A stretch of DNA of 64,000 bases. It comes from Stygiobacter sp. Lineage in GTDB: Bacteria > Pseudomonadota > Alphaproteobacteria > Rhodospirillales > Magnetospirillaceae. The DNA lies in NCBI GenBank assembly GCA_006218045.1, contig VBWB01000033.1, positions 1-64,000 of the forward strand, in the 5' to 3' direction. This document shows positions 56,172 to 64,000 of this stretch, piece by piece. A program made the translations under genes and the position numbers. A model generated the notes under the pieces. The model had not been told where the DNA came from, searched no databases, and saw only the letters and a list, made by a program, of their open reading frames with translations. Position 1 is the stretch's first letter. Each line of letters begins with the position of its first letter.

Positions 56172-56492
56172 ATGCCCACTCCCCGCGTCAAGATGCCCGC
56201 CTCCGCCGCCAAGGGCGAGGTGTTCGAGGTCAAGACCACCATCGACCACGACATGGAATCCGGTCAGCGCAAGGACAAGGACGGCAAGCCGATCCCGCGC
56301 AAGATCATCAACAAGTTCACCGTCACCTATAACGGCAAGCAGGTGTTCTGGTCCGACTGGGCGGCGGCCGTATCGGCCAATCCCTATTGCTCGTTCTTCC
56401 TGACCGCCACCGAAAGCGGCACCGTCGAGCTGAAATGGCACGACGATGACGGCCAGGTCTATGCCGCCTCGCAACAGATCACGGTGGCGTGA
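56172..56492 (+). CDS. soxZ: SoxY partner protein SoxZ
   Basis: 106 residues of the SoxZ immunoglobulin-like fold: PRVKMPASAAKGEVFEVKTTIDHDMESGQRKD and FFLTATESGTVELKWHDDDG. No signal peptide; it is exported with SoxY. It starts 25 bp after soxY. Confidence 0.94.
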   Translation: MPTPRVKMPASAAKGEVFEVKTTIDHDMESGQRKDKDGKPIPRKIINKFTVTYNGKQVFWSDWAAAVSANPYCSFFLTATESGTVELKWHDDDGQVYAASQQITVA

Positions 56493-56513
56493 CGTCAAGC
56501 CGGAGGAAGGCCC

Positions 56514-57326
56514 ATGCGCAAGATGATGATGGCGGCGACCCTGGTGGCCCTGGCGGCCAGCCCGGTCGCCCAGGCGGACCCGCCCTTCGACCCCAAGGAT
56601 CCGAAGATGGCCCCCTATATGGCCGGCGACAAGCGTTCGGGCTATACCTTCGCCGAGCCGGAAACCCGGACCATGCAGGATGACGACTTCACCAATCCCG
56701 GCTTCTTGTGGGTCGAGGATGGCAAGAAGCTGTGGTCCAAGGCCGAGGGCAAGGTCGGCAAGTCGTGCAAGGATTGTCACGGCGACGCGGAAAAAAGCAT
56801 GAAGGGGGTGGGCACCGTCTATCCCCGCTTCGACCCGCACGTGAACATGCTGCTGACGCTGGAACAGAAGATCAACCAGTGCCGCACCGAACGCATGGGG
56901 GCCGATCCCTACAAGTTCGATTCCAAGCCCTATAACGCCATCGCCACCTATGTGAAGCACCAGTCGCGCGGCATGCCGCTGGCGGTGCAGACCGACGGGC
57001 CGGCGGCGCCCTATTTCGACATGGGCCGGCGGCTTTACTATGAACGCCGGGGCATGAGCGACATCGCCTGCAAGCATTGCCACGAGGATCTGTGGGGCCT
57101 GCACATGCGCTCGGAACTGCTGAGCCAGGGCATGCCCAACGGCTTTCCCCAGTACCGGCTGAAATGGCAGACCCTGGGCAGCGCGCAAAAGCGTATCCGC
57201 GGTTGTTTCGAGGAAGTCAGGGCCGAGCCCTATCCCGTCGATTCCCTGGAAAACACCGTGCTTGAAATGTACGCCACTTGGCGCGCCAACGGTCTTCGGG
57301 TCGAAAGCCCGGCTGTCCGCAAATGA
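56514..57326 (+). CDS. soxA: Diheme cytochrome c SoxA
   Basis: 270 residues. A signal peptide (MRKMMMAATLVALAASPVAQA) is followed by two CxxCH sites, CKDCH and CKHCH. The conserved active-site cysteine is in IRGCFEEVRAEPYP. Two intact hemes make this the diheme type. With SoxX it links thiosulfate to SoxY. Confidence 0.94.
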   Translation: MRKMMMAATLVALAASPVAQADPPFDPKDPKMAPYMAGDKRSGYTFAEPETRTMQDDDFTNPGFLWVEDGKKLWSKAEGKVGKSCKDCHGDAEKSMKGVGTVYPRFDPHVNMLLTLEQKINQCRTERMGADPYKFDSKPYNAIATYVKHQSRGMPLAVQTDGPAAPYFDMGRRLYYERRGMSDIACKHCHEDLWGLHMRSELLSQGMPNGFPQYRLKWQTLGSAQKRIRGCFEEVRAEPYPVDSLENTVLEMYATWRANGLRVESPAVRK

Positions 57327-57381
57327 CCTCTGGCGGGGAAGGCTGCGCCCTTCCCCGCCACTCCCCCCAGGATGAACGCCC

Positions 57382-59067
57382 ATGCTGACCCGCCGCGATT
57401 TCTTGCAGGTGGCCGCCGCCACCGCCGTGCTTGCCGGGGGCGCGCCCCTGGCCCGCGCCAGTGCCCGCCAGGACATCACCCAGGCCTCCCTGTTGGAGAT
57501 GAAGCCGGTGGGGCAGGTGACGCTGCTGAACTTCACCGACATCCACGCCCAGTTGATGCCGCTTTATTTCCGCGAGCCGTCGGTCAATCTGGGGGTGGGC
57601 GCCGCCCGCGGTCTGGTGCCGCACCTGACCGGCAAGGACTTCCTCAAGGCCTATGGCCTGAAGGCCGGCAGCCCCCAGGCCTATGCCCTGACCCATGACG
57701 ATTTCTCTGCCCTGGCCAAGACCTATGGCCGGGTTGGCGGTCTGGACCGCATGGCCACCCTGGTCAAGGCCATCCGCGCCCAGCGCCCCGACAACACCTT
57801 GCTGGTGGATTGCGGCGATACCTGGCAGGGCAGCTATACCTCGCTGGCGACCAAGGGCGAGGACATGGTCGACGCCATGAACCTGCTGGGCGTCGACGTC
57901 ATGGTGCCGCACTGGGAATTCACCTATGGCGAGGCCCGGGTCAAGGAATTGGTGGCCAAGCTGAAATTCCCGTTCCTGGCCCAGAACGTCAAGGACACCG
58001 AATGGGAGGAAGACGTCTTCCCCCACACCGCCACCTTTGAAAAGGGCGGGGTGAAGATCGCCGTCATCGGTCAGGCCTTCCCCTATACCCCGGTGGCCAA
58101 TCCGCGCTACATGATGCCCAAGTGGAGCTTCGGCATCCGTGACGAGGACATGCAAAAGCGGGTCGATGCCGCCCGCGCCGGCGGGGCCGAGTTGATCGTG
58201 GTGGCCAGCCATAACGGCTTCGACGTCGACCGCAAGATGGCCGGGCGGGTCAAGGGCATCGACGTGCTGCTGACCGGCCACACCCACGACGCCATCCCCG
58301 GCGTGGTCAAGGTGGGCGATACGCTTTTGGTGGCGTCGGGCTCGCACGGCAAGTTCCTCGCCCGCCTGGACGTGGAAGTGAAGAACAAGAAGGTGGTCAA
58401 CCATGCCTTCAAACTGATGCCGGTATTTTCCGACGTCATTACCCCCGACACCGAGATGGCGGCGCTGATCGCCAAGATCCGCGCCCCCCACGCCGAGGTG
58501 CTGGGGCGCAAGCTGGCCCGCACCGAATCGCTTCTGTACCGGCGCGGTAATTTCAACGGCACCTTCGACGATTTGATCTGTCAGGCGCTCTTGGACGAAC
58601 GCGAGGCGCAGATTTCGCTGTCACCCGGCTTCCGCTGGGGGTCCAGCCTGCCGCCGGGGGCGGACATCACCATGGAAGACGTCTACAACCAGACCGCCAT
58701 CACCTATCCCAATGCCTATCGTTCGGACATGACCGGGCAATTGCTCAAGGATATCCTGGAAGACGTCGCCGACAACCTGTTCAACCCCGATCCCTATTAC
58801 CAGCAAGGCGGCGACATGGTCCGCGTCGGCGGCATGGGCTATCGCATCGACATCAACAAACCCATGGGCAGCCGCATCAGCGCCATGACCCTGCTGAAAA
58901 CCGGCGAGAAGGTCGAAGCCGGTAAATCTTATGTGGTTTCCGGCTGGGCCAGCGTCAACGAAGGCACCCAAGGCCCGCCGGTCTGGGACGTGGTCGCCGG
59001 CTGGCTGCAAAAACACCCCAGCGTCAAATTCGACGGCAACCGAGCGGTTCAGGTGATGGGCGGCTGA
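57382..59067 (+). CDS. soxB: Thiosulfohydrolase SoxB
   Basis: 561 residues. A Tat leader (LTRRDFLQVAAATAVLAGG) is followed by a metallophosphoesterase/5'-nucleotidase-like fold: LNFTDIHAQLMPLYF, VDCGDTWQGSYTSLATKG, VVASHNGFDVD and LLTGHTHDAIPGV supply the di-manganese site. It hydrolyses the sulfone from SoxY-bound intermediates to sulfate. ATG 57382. Confidence 0.95.
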   Translation: MLTRRDFLQVAAATAVLAGGAPLARASARQDITQASLLEMKPVGQVTLLNFTDIHAQLMPLYFREPSVNLGVGAARGLVPHLTGKDFLKAYGLKAGSPQAYALTHDDFSALAKTYGRVGGLDRMATLVKAIRAQRPDNTLLVDCGDTWQGSYTSLATKGEDMVDAMNLLGVDVMVPHWEFTYGEARVKELVAKLKFPFLAQNVKDTEWEEDVFPHTATFEKGGVKIAVIGQAFPYTPVANPRYMMPKWSFGIRDEDMQKRVDAARAGGAELIVVASHNGFDVDRKMAGRVKGIDVLLTGHTHDAIPGVVKVGDTLLVASGSHGKFLARLDVEVKNKKVVNHAFKLMPVFSDVITPDTEMAALIAKIRAPHAEVLGRKLARTESLLYRRGNFNGTFDDLICQALLDEREAQISLSPGFRWGSSLPPGADITMEDVYNQTAITYPNAYRSDMTGQLLKDILEDVADNLFNPDPYYQQGGDMVRVGGMGYRIDINKPMGSRISAMTLLKTGEKVEAGKSYVVSGWASVNEGTQGPPVWDVVAGWLQKHPSVKFDGNRAVQVMGG

Positions 59068-59108
59068 GCATGAACAAAGCCCTTTTCCATCATTCCCGCC
59101 CCCTCCAC

Positions 59109-59193
59109 CGTCATTCCCGCGTAGGCGGGAATCCAGGAGTCGCGGAAAAGGTGGTGGTGCACCCTCTGGACTCCCGCCTGCGCGGGAGTGACG
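59109..59193. repeat. Palindromic repeat element (BIME-like), copy 2
   Basis: CGTCATTCCCGCGTAGGCGG with its hairpin, a short spacer, and an inverted partner CTCCCGCCTGCGCGGGAGTG ending ACG. It has the same ends and order as the element at 28797-28899; it lies between soxB and ccdA. Confidence 0.85.
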
Positions 59194-59215
59194 ACAGAAG
59201 GGAGCGGAGCGCGGC

Positions 59216-59941
59216 ATGAACGGCTTCGATGTCAGTTTCGCCGGCGCCTTCGGTGCCGGTGCCCTCAGTTTTCTCAGCCCCTGCGTCTTGCCGCTGATTC
59301 CGGCCTATCTGTGCTTTTTGGGCGGAGTCGGCCTCGATCAACTGACCGAGCGGCGCCAGCGCGGCGTGCTGGCCGCCGCCATCGCCTTCGTCCTCGGCTT
59401 TTCCGCCGTGTTCATCGCCATGGGCGCCTCGGCCTCGGCGCTGAACCGGGTGATCATGGACAATATGCGCTGGCTGTCGGTGGCTGCCGGACTGGTGATC
59501 ATCGTCTTCGGCCTGCATTACATGGGCGTGCTGCGCATCGCCTTCCTCAATTTCGAGAAGCGCCTGCATGTGCAGCAACGCCCGGCCGGGCTGGTCGGCG
59601 CCTTCGTCCTGGGGCTGGCCTTCGCCTTCGGCTGGACGCCGTGCGTCGGCCCCATCCTGGCCACCATCCTGATGCTGGCCGCCGGCGGCGACGGCGTCTG
59701 GTACGGCACGGTGCTGCTGGCCGCCTATGCCGCCGGGCTGGGCCTGCCCTTCCTGCTGGCCGCCGCCGCCGCCCGCCCGTTCATGTCCTTCCTGGCGCGC
59801 TTCCGCCGCCACATGCGCGTGGTCGAACTGGCCATCGGCGGATTGCTGATCGTCACCGGCCTGCTGATCCTGTCGGGCAACATGAACGTGGTCGGCAACT
59901 GGCTGCTGCAAAGCGTGCCGGCGTTCCAAAGCCTGGGGTAA
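59216..59941 (+). CDS. ccdA: CcdA-type thiol:disulfide membrane transporter
   Basis: 241 residues with six membrane segments. The two redox cysteines are in LSFLSPCVLPLIPAYLCFLG and FGWTPCVGPILATILMLAAGG, as in CcdA. It carries electrons from cytoplasmic thioredoxin to periplasmic thiol proteins; in sox clusters this role (SoxV) keeps SoxW and SoxY reduced. The name soxV would also fit. Confidence 0.9.
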   Translation: MNGFDVSFAGAFGAGALSFLSPCVLPLIPAYLCFLGGVGLDQLTERRQRGVLAAAIAFVLGFSAVFIAMGASASALNRVIMDNMRWLSVAAGLVIIVFGLHYMGVLRIAFLNFEKRLHVQQRPAGLVGAFVLGLAFAFGWTPCVGPILATILMLAAGGDGVWYGTVLLAAYAAGLGLPFLLAAAAARPFMSFLARFRRHMRVVELAIGGLLIVTGLLILSGNMNVVGNWLLQSVPAFQSLG

Positions 59942-60085
59942 CTTATACCATGTCCCGCTGATCGTGACCGATCACCGGCGCCCAATCGGCGGGCGCATCC
60001 CTCCGGCATGCTTGCCTGCCGCGGCATAAGCCGCGCGGCGCACCGCGGACAATGTCCGCCTTCGGCAGAGGCGCCTAATTTGGTA

Positions 60086-61168
60086 TTACTTTCCCGCCTC
60101 GCGCAAAAGCGCGCTCCAGATGGCTTCCTGCTGTGTTTCGGCGCCGTTGCCGCAATGGGTGAAGAAATCCAGCGCCGAGGAGGGCGGCGTGATGATTTCC
60201 GGGGCGTTCAACAGACCAGGGTCCATGAAGGCCTCGGCCCCCCGGATCATATTGGCATAGCCGTTGAAATTGCTTTGCTGGGCGGCGATTTCCGGTCGCA
60301 TCATGAAGGATAGGAAGGCCTGGGCACCGGCCCGGTTGGGGGCGCCCTTGGCGACGGCGATGACGTCGCTCCACACCAGCGAGCCTTCCACCGGATTGGC
60401 ATAGCGCAAGGACGGTCGCCCCTTGCGCGCCATCAGCGCATCACCGTTCCACATCACCGCCAGGGCGTAACGACCATCGATCATGTCTTGGACGATCCGA
60501 TCCGACCCCACCACCGCCACCCGCCGCAACAGCGGCAGCAGCAGATCACGCACCTTGTCGATGTGGTCGGCCCGGGTCGAGCAGCGCGGCAGTTTCAGCC
60601 ATACCAGGGCCAGTTGCACCATGTCGAAACCGCTGTCGACCACGGCCATGCGCCCGGCCAAAGAGGATGGCGGCTGAAAGACCAGACGCAAGCTGTCCAT
60701 GTTGCCGCCATAGACGGCGGTATCGACGGCGAAGGCGGTGGTGCCCCAGACATGGGGAATGGTGTATTCGTTGCGCGGATCGAAGGCGCGCGCGCGCCAA
60801 ACGTCATCCACATTCCAGAAATTGGCCAGCCGGTCGACCCCGACCCGTTCCAGCAATCCTTGCGCCACCAGTTCGCTGACCTGGAAATCGGCGGGAAACA
60901 CCACGTCATAGACCTGATTGCCGGCCAGAAGCGGCGCGATCATGGCGGTATGGCTGATCACCGTGTCGACGGTAACGCTGATCCCGGTTTCCTGCTGAAA
61001 GCGGGCGACCACCTGGGGCGACAGATAATTGGCCCAGGTCAGGATGCGCACTTGACTGGCCCAGGCCGGCGCCACCCACACCAGCGCCGCCAGCCCAAGT
61101 AAGCCGCCGATCAGACTATTGCGCCGATTTTTCCAGGATATAACGCTGGAAATCCTGACCCTTGGCAT
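60086..61168 (-). CDS. PotD-like periplasmic substrate-binding protein
   Basis: 360 residues from ATG 61168; the frame is open to 61192, but no start has a good ribosome site. A signal anchor SLIGGLLGLAALVWVAPAWA is followed by the spermidine/putrescine-binding fold: VRILTWANYLSPQVVARFQQETG, YDVVFPADFQVSELVAQGLL, NEYTIPHVWGTTAFAVD and YALAVMWNGDALMAR. No permease or ATPase genes are adjacent, so a true transport role is uncertain. Its start lies inside the SoxW-type gene (overlap of about 50 bp), so the two are co-expressed. Confidence 0.78.
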   Translation of the reverse strand: MPRVRISSVISWKNRRNSLIGGLLGLAALVWVAPAWASQVRILTWANYLSPQVVARFQQETGISVTVDTVISHTAMIAPLLAGNQVYDVVFPADFQVSELVAQGLLERVGVDRLANFWNVDDVWRARAFDPRNEYTIPHVWGTTAFAVDTAVYGGNMDSLRLVFQPPSSLAGRMAVVDSGFDMVQLALVWLKLPRCSTRADHIDKVRDLLLPLLRRVAVVGSDRIVQDMIDGRYALAVMWNGDALMARKGRPSLRYANPVEGSLVWSDVIAVAKGAPNRAGAQAFLSFMMRPEIAAQQSNFNGYANMIRGAEAFMDPGLLNAPEIITPPSSALDFFTHCGNGAETQQEAIWSALLREAGK

Positions 61169-61694
61169 ACCGTTTGTCCCAGACATATTCAAACATGGCG
61201 AGGAAATGGAAATTGCGGAAATAGCCCGGCATCCGCGCCACTTCCACCGCCTCGCCCTTTTTGCCCTGGGTTTCCGCCGCTGTCTCGGGGAAAAACTGAA
61301 TGGTGGGGGTGAAATTGACCCGGTACTTGCGGGCCAATTCCTTTTCCGGCAACACCTGACCGTCGAAATCGGTCACCTCGCGGTCGCCCCACAGATTCAG
61401 TTGCAGGATGTGATAGCGGCCCTTGATCCATTCACGCAGCTTGTCGTCGGCGAAATTCACCGTGTGCACGTCGCGGCAATAGGGGCAGCCCTTCTGTTCC
61501 CAGATAATGGCGAAACGCTTGCCGGCCTTGGTCGCCTCGGCCATGTCCTCTTTGAGGTCCAGGAACGAGTTGACGAACCAGTCCTGATGGTAAAGTCCAT
61601 CGTCGTTCACCTTGGCCTGATACTTGCCGTCGGCCAGGGCCGGCGACACCAGCAAGGTCAAGGCGGCCCACAGGGCCAGTGCCCACGCTTTCAT
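61116..61694 (-). CDS. soxW: Periplasmic SoxW-type thioredoxin
   Basis: 192 residues from ATG 61694 (GGGAGGAAGC upstream). A signal peptide (ALALWAALTLLVSPALA) precedes a thioredoxin fold with the active site EQKGCPYCRDVH. The latter resembles SoxW and thioredoxin-like proteins of sox clusters. It would be reduced by the CcdA-type protein and keep SoxY or other Sox proteins in the thiol state. It lies 12 bp from the DsrE-type gene. Confidence 0.82.
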   Translation of the reverse strand: MKAWALALWAALTLLVSPALADGKYQAKVNDDGLYHQDWFVNSFLDLKEDMAEATKAGKRFAIIWEQKGCPYCRDVHTVNFADDKLREWIKGRYHILQLNLWGDREVTDFDGQVLPEKELARKYRVNFTPTIQFFPETAAETQGKKGEAVEVARMPGYFRNFHFLAMFEYVWDKRYAKGQDFQRYILEKSAQ

Positions 61695-61705
61695 GCTTCC
61701 TCCCA

Positions 61706-62149
61706 TCAGGGGGCGATCACCTGCCACCCCTTCAATTGTCGTTCCATGATCTCGGGAATGCCATAGGGCACCACGGCGGTACCGGGCAGCAGGTCGGCGG
61801 CTGATTTGCCCATGGTGTCCAGGGTATTGCCGCAGGCGACGAATTCAACCTCGTAATCCCTCAGCGAGGCGATCCGATCGGCCACCGTGCTATCCGCTTT
61901 CAGCAAGGCCCGCACACCGGGGCCGAAGGCGATCACCGCCACCTTGACGTTGTCCTGGCCATAGAATTTCTGGATGTTGATGGCGTTATAAAGGACATTG
62001 TTGACGTGGCGGTTTTCGGCCACGGTCAGTTGCAGCACCACCTTGCGCGGATTGTCCCAACTGGGTTTCGGCTCGGCCAACGACGTGTCGGCGGCCCGGA
62101 CCGGAGCCGCCAGCACCAGGGCCAATACCACGAAAACCAGTGCGCGCAT
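61706..62149 (-). CDS. Exported DsrE-family protein
   Basis: 147 residues. A signal peptide (MRALVFVVLALVLAAPVRAA) is followed by a DsrE-like domain: NPRKVVLQLTVAENRHVNNVLYNAINI, KVAVIAFGPGVRALL and VEFVACGNTLDTMGK, with one conserved cysteine. Exported DsrE proteins next to sox genes may carry sulfur. The start ATG follows AGGGGGTAACC. First gene of the minus-strand group. Confidence 0.8.
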   Translation of the reverse strand: MRALVFVVLALVLAAPVRAADTSLAEPKPSWDNPRKVVLQLTVAENRHVNNVLYNAINIQKFYGQDNVKVAVIAFGPGVRALLKADSTVADRIASLRDYEVEFVACGNTLDTMGKSAADLLPGTAVVPYGIPEIMERQLKGWQVIAP

Positions 62150-62222
62150 GGTTACCCCCTGCTTTATAATGATTTGATGATATAGTCTTTCCGTCCCGCT
62201 TTCCCCTGGTTTTTAATTGCCC

Positions 62223-63776
62223 ATGCAAACAAAGCCATCCTTTTTTCTGTCGCTCCTTTACGGCGTCGTGCTGTTCCTGTCGTCGGCGGCGGCCCTGGTG
62301 CTGGAAATCGTCGCCGGACGGCTGCTGGCGCCCTATGTGGGCATGAGCCTTTACACCTGGACCGCCATCATCTCGGTGGTGCTGGCCGGATTGACCATCG
62401 GCCATTGGATCGGCGGGCGGTTGGCCGAAGGCGTCTTGCCCCCCGCCCTCGCCCGGCGCCGCGCCGGCATCGCCCTGGCCCTGGCCGCGCTTTCCAGCGC
62501 CGCCGCCCTACCGCTGCTGCGCCTGGGAGCGGCGCCCTTGCTGGCCGTGGGCATCCATCCGGTGACGGCCATCGTCACCCTGTCGGCGGGATTGTTCCTG
62601 ATGCCGTCGCTGTTCGCCGGCATCGTCTCGCCCATCCTGACCAAGCTGGCGGTGGATGCCGAGCCTGGGCACACCGGACGCACCATCGGTCGCATGTACG
62701 CGCTGGGGGCGGCGGGCAGCATCCTCGGCACCCTGGCCGCCGGCTATGTGTTCATTTCGCTGATCGGCTCGGTCGGCACCGTGCTGTCGGTGGCCGGGCT
62801 TTATGCCGGCCTCGCCCTGGCGCTTCTGGCCGGCCAGCGCCGCGCCGTCGTCGCCCTGATCTGCGGGTTGGTGCTGGCGGCAACGGCCCTGGCCGCCATC
62901 CCCGGCGCCCTGGCCTCGCCCTGCGCGGTGGAAAGCGATTATTACTGCCTGCGGGTCGAGGATTTCAGCGATCAAAGCGGGCGTGACAGCGCGGTGCTGG
63001 TGCTGGACCATCTGGGCCACGGCATCAACGACCGGTCGCAGCCGACTTTGTTTCATTCGTCCTATCTGCATTTCAGCGACGAAATGGCGGCGCGGCGCTT
63101 CGGTCGCGACCGGCTGGACGCCTTTTTCATCGGCGGCGGTGCCTATACCCTGCCGCGCGCCTGGAGCCAAAGCTTCAGCCGCCCGCATCTGCACGTGGCC
63201 GAGATCGACCCCCAGGTCACCCGCATCGCCCAGGATAGATTATGGCTGTCCGCCGGTTCCAAGGGGATCGTCGTCGATCACCGCGATGCCCGCCTCGCCC
63301 TGCAATCGCTGCCGCGCGCACCACAATTCGACGTGGTGTTCGGCGATGCCTTCCACGATATCGGCATCCCGCCGCACCTGGTCACCCGCGAATTCCATGC
63401 CGAGATCGCGGCGCGGCTGAAACCGGGTGGATTCTACGCCATCAACGTCATCGAGGCCCGACACGAGCCGCGCTTCCTGTTCGCCCTGCTGCAAACCCTG
63501 GCCCACGATTTCGCCGCCGTCGAAGTGTGGGTGGACGGCGACGAAATGGCCCAGGGCGAGCGCATCACCTATCTGGTGCTGGCCTCGGACCGGGCCAGCG
63601 ACACCCCCATGCTGCGCTCCAACCGCTTCTTTTCCCGCCATTGGCTGCGGCTGCGCAATGATCAGGTCCGGGCCAGGGTGCAAGAAGCCGGGGTGCCCGA
63701 CCTGACCGACGATTTCAGCCCGGTGGACCGGCTGATGGCCCATGTGCTGCTGGCCCCGGAAATCGGCGAGAAATGA
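62223..63776 (+). CDS. Membrane-fused spermidine synthase-like protein
   Basis: 517 residues from ATG 62223. The N-terminal half (about 1-230) has about eight membrane segments (LYGVVLFLSSAAALVLEIVAGRLLAPYVG). The C-terminal half is a spermidine-synthase-like methyltransferase fold: FFIGGGAYTLPRAW, VAEIDPQVTRIAQD and FDVVFGDAFHDIGIPPHL. The catalytic aspartate of true spermidine synthases in the DTSDP-type motif is not obvious (GDAFHD here). Function unknown in this membrane family. Confidence 0.82.
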   Translation: MQTKPSFFLSLLYGVVLFLSSAAALVLEIVAGRLLAPYVGMSLYTWTAIISVVLAGLTIGHWIGGRLAEGVLPPALARRRAGIALALAALSSAAALPLLRLGAAPLLAVGIHPVTAIVTLSAGLFLMPSLFAGIVSPILTKLAVDAEPGHTGRTIGRMYALGAAGSILGTLAAGYVFISLIGSVGTVLSVAGLYAGLALALLAGQRRAVVALICGLVLAATALAAIPGALASPCAVESDYYCLRVEDFSDQSGRDSAVLVLDHLGHGINDRSQPTLFHSSYLHFSDEMAARRFGRDRLDAFFIGGGAYTLPRAWSQSFSRPHLHVAEIDPQVTRIAQDRLWLSAGSKGIVVDHRDARLALQSLPRAPQFDVVFGDAFHDIGIPPHLVTREFHAEIAARLKPGGFYAINVIEARHEPRFLFALLQTLAHDFAAVEVWVDGDEMAQGERITYLVLASDRASDTPMLRSNRFFSRHWLRLRNDQVRARVQEAGVPDLTDDFSPVDRLMAHVLLAPEIGEK

Positions 63777-63814
63777 CATAATCCCGCCACGCTCTTCATG
63801 TTAAAAACCAGCCC

Positions 63815-64000
63815 ATGGACCTGCATCATCCCGAACTGACCAACGCCGCCATCGTTGCCCTGGCCGCCCTGGCTTGCGGCGTCATCATGACCCGGCTGCG
63901 CCAGCCGGCCATCGTCGGCTATATCCTGGCCGGGGTGGTGCTGGGGCCGTCGGGTCTGAAACTGGTGAGCAACCCCGACGCCGTCTCGACCCTGGCCGAA
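63815..64000 (+). CDS. Kef-type cation:proton antiporter, N-terminal fragment
   Basis: 62 codons before the window ends. HHPELTNAAIVALAALACG and TRLRQPAIVGYILAGVVLGPSGLKL match the first segments of the CPA2 (KefB/KefC/YbaL) family. The gene continues outside the window, so further domains cannot be seen. Confidence 0.85.
   Translation, partial: MDLHHPELTNAAIVALAALACGVIMTRLRQPAIVGYILAGVVLGPSGLKLVSNPDAVSTLAE

Overview
The window is a GC-rich stretch of a free-living, nitrogen-fixing alphaproteobacterium, most likely a Rhodospirillaceae member close to Magnetospirillum. The evidence is gene content: a nif/fix island with DraT/DraG, FeSII-type ferredoxin and oxygen-sensing NifA, followed by feo, a solute symporter cluster and a sox cluster. 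No magnetosome genes are present, so the genus is inferred from overall character only.

Bases 1-34,000 are a nearly continuous nitrogen-fixation island. In order: amtB (partial) and glnK on the minus strand; nifW; fixABCX plus a ferritin-like gene; nifA; nifB-fdxN-nifZ-nifT-SIR2-like-FeSII-ArsC-like; bluB behind a cobalamin riboswitch; draG-draT; nifHDK; an unknown gene; an inserted DUF262-HipA pair; a LysE exporter; nifEN-nifX-DUF269-fdxB-nifQ; an IscA-type gene and nifV; then feoABC. Six promoters carry a sigma-54 -24/-12 element and an upstream NifA site of the extended form TGTCG-N6-CGACA (the two nifH sites fit only TGT-N10-ACA). They couple nifW, fixA, nifB, nifH, nifE and iscA-nifV to NifA. 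The Fix proteins supply electrons, NifB/E/N/X/Q/V build FeMo-co, NifHDK is the enzyme, and DraT/DraG, GlnK and AmtB give ammonium switch-off.

The most striking observation is that nifH, as written, is broken. About 110 bp are missing from its middle, removing the second [4Fe-4S] cysteine and shifting the frame. A second internal deletion of about 32 bp with a frameshift sits in the large subunit of the DUF4212-partnered symporter (35,380-37,414). Either this copy is mutated or the assembly carries two deletion errors.

Bases 34,000-45,500 hold a cupin with a start-codon hairpin, a HAD phosphatase, a substrate-binding-protein remnant, and the symporter with its accessory genes (DUF4212, TPR, small membrane protein, CBS-DUF294, exonuclease). 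A STAS protein, a kinase/receiver/PP2C phosphatase and a soluble CZB chemoreceptor follow. Bases 45,636-54,890 encode one 3,084-residue RTX-type secreted protein with a FecR domain. Bases 55,200-62,150 are a thiosulfate-oxidation cluster: soxXYZAB and ccdA on the plus strand, and a PotD-like binding protein, a SoxW-type thioredoxin and a DsrE-type protein on the minus strand; soxCD is not in the window. The end holds a membrane spermidine-synthase-like protein and the start of a Kef-type antiporter.
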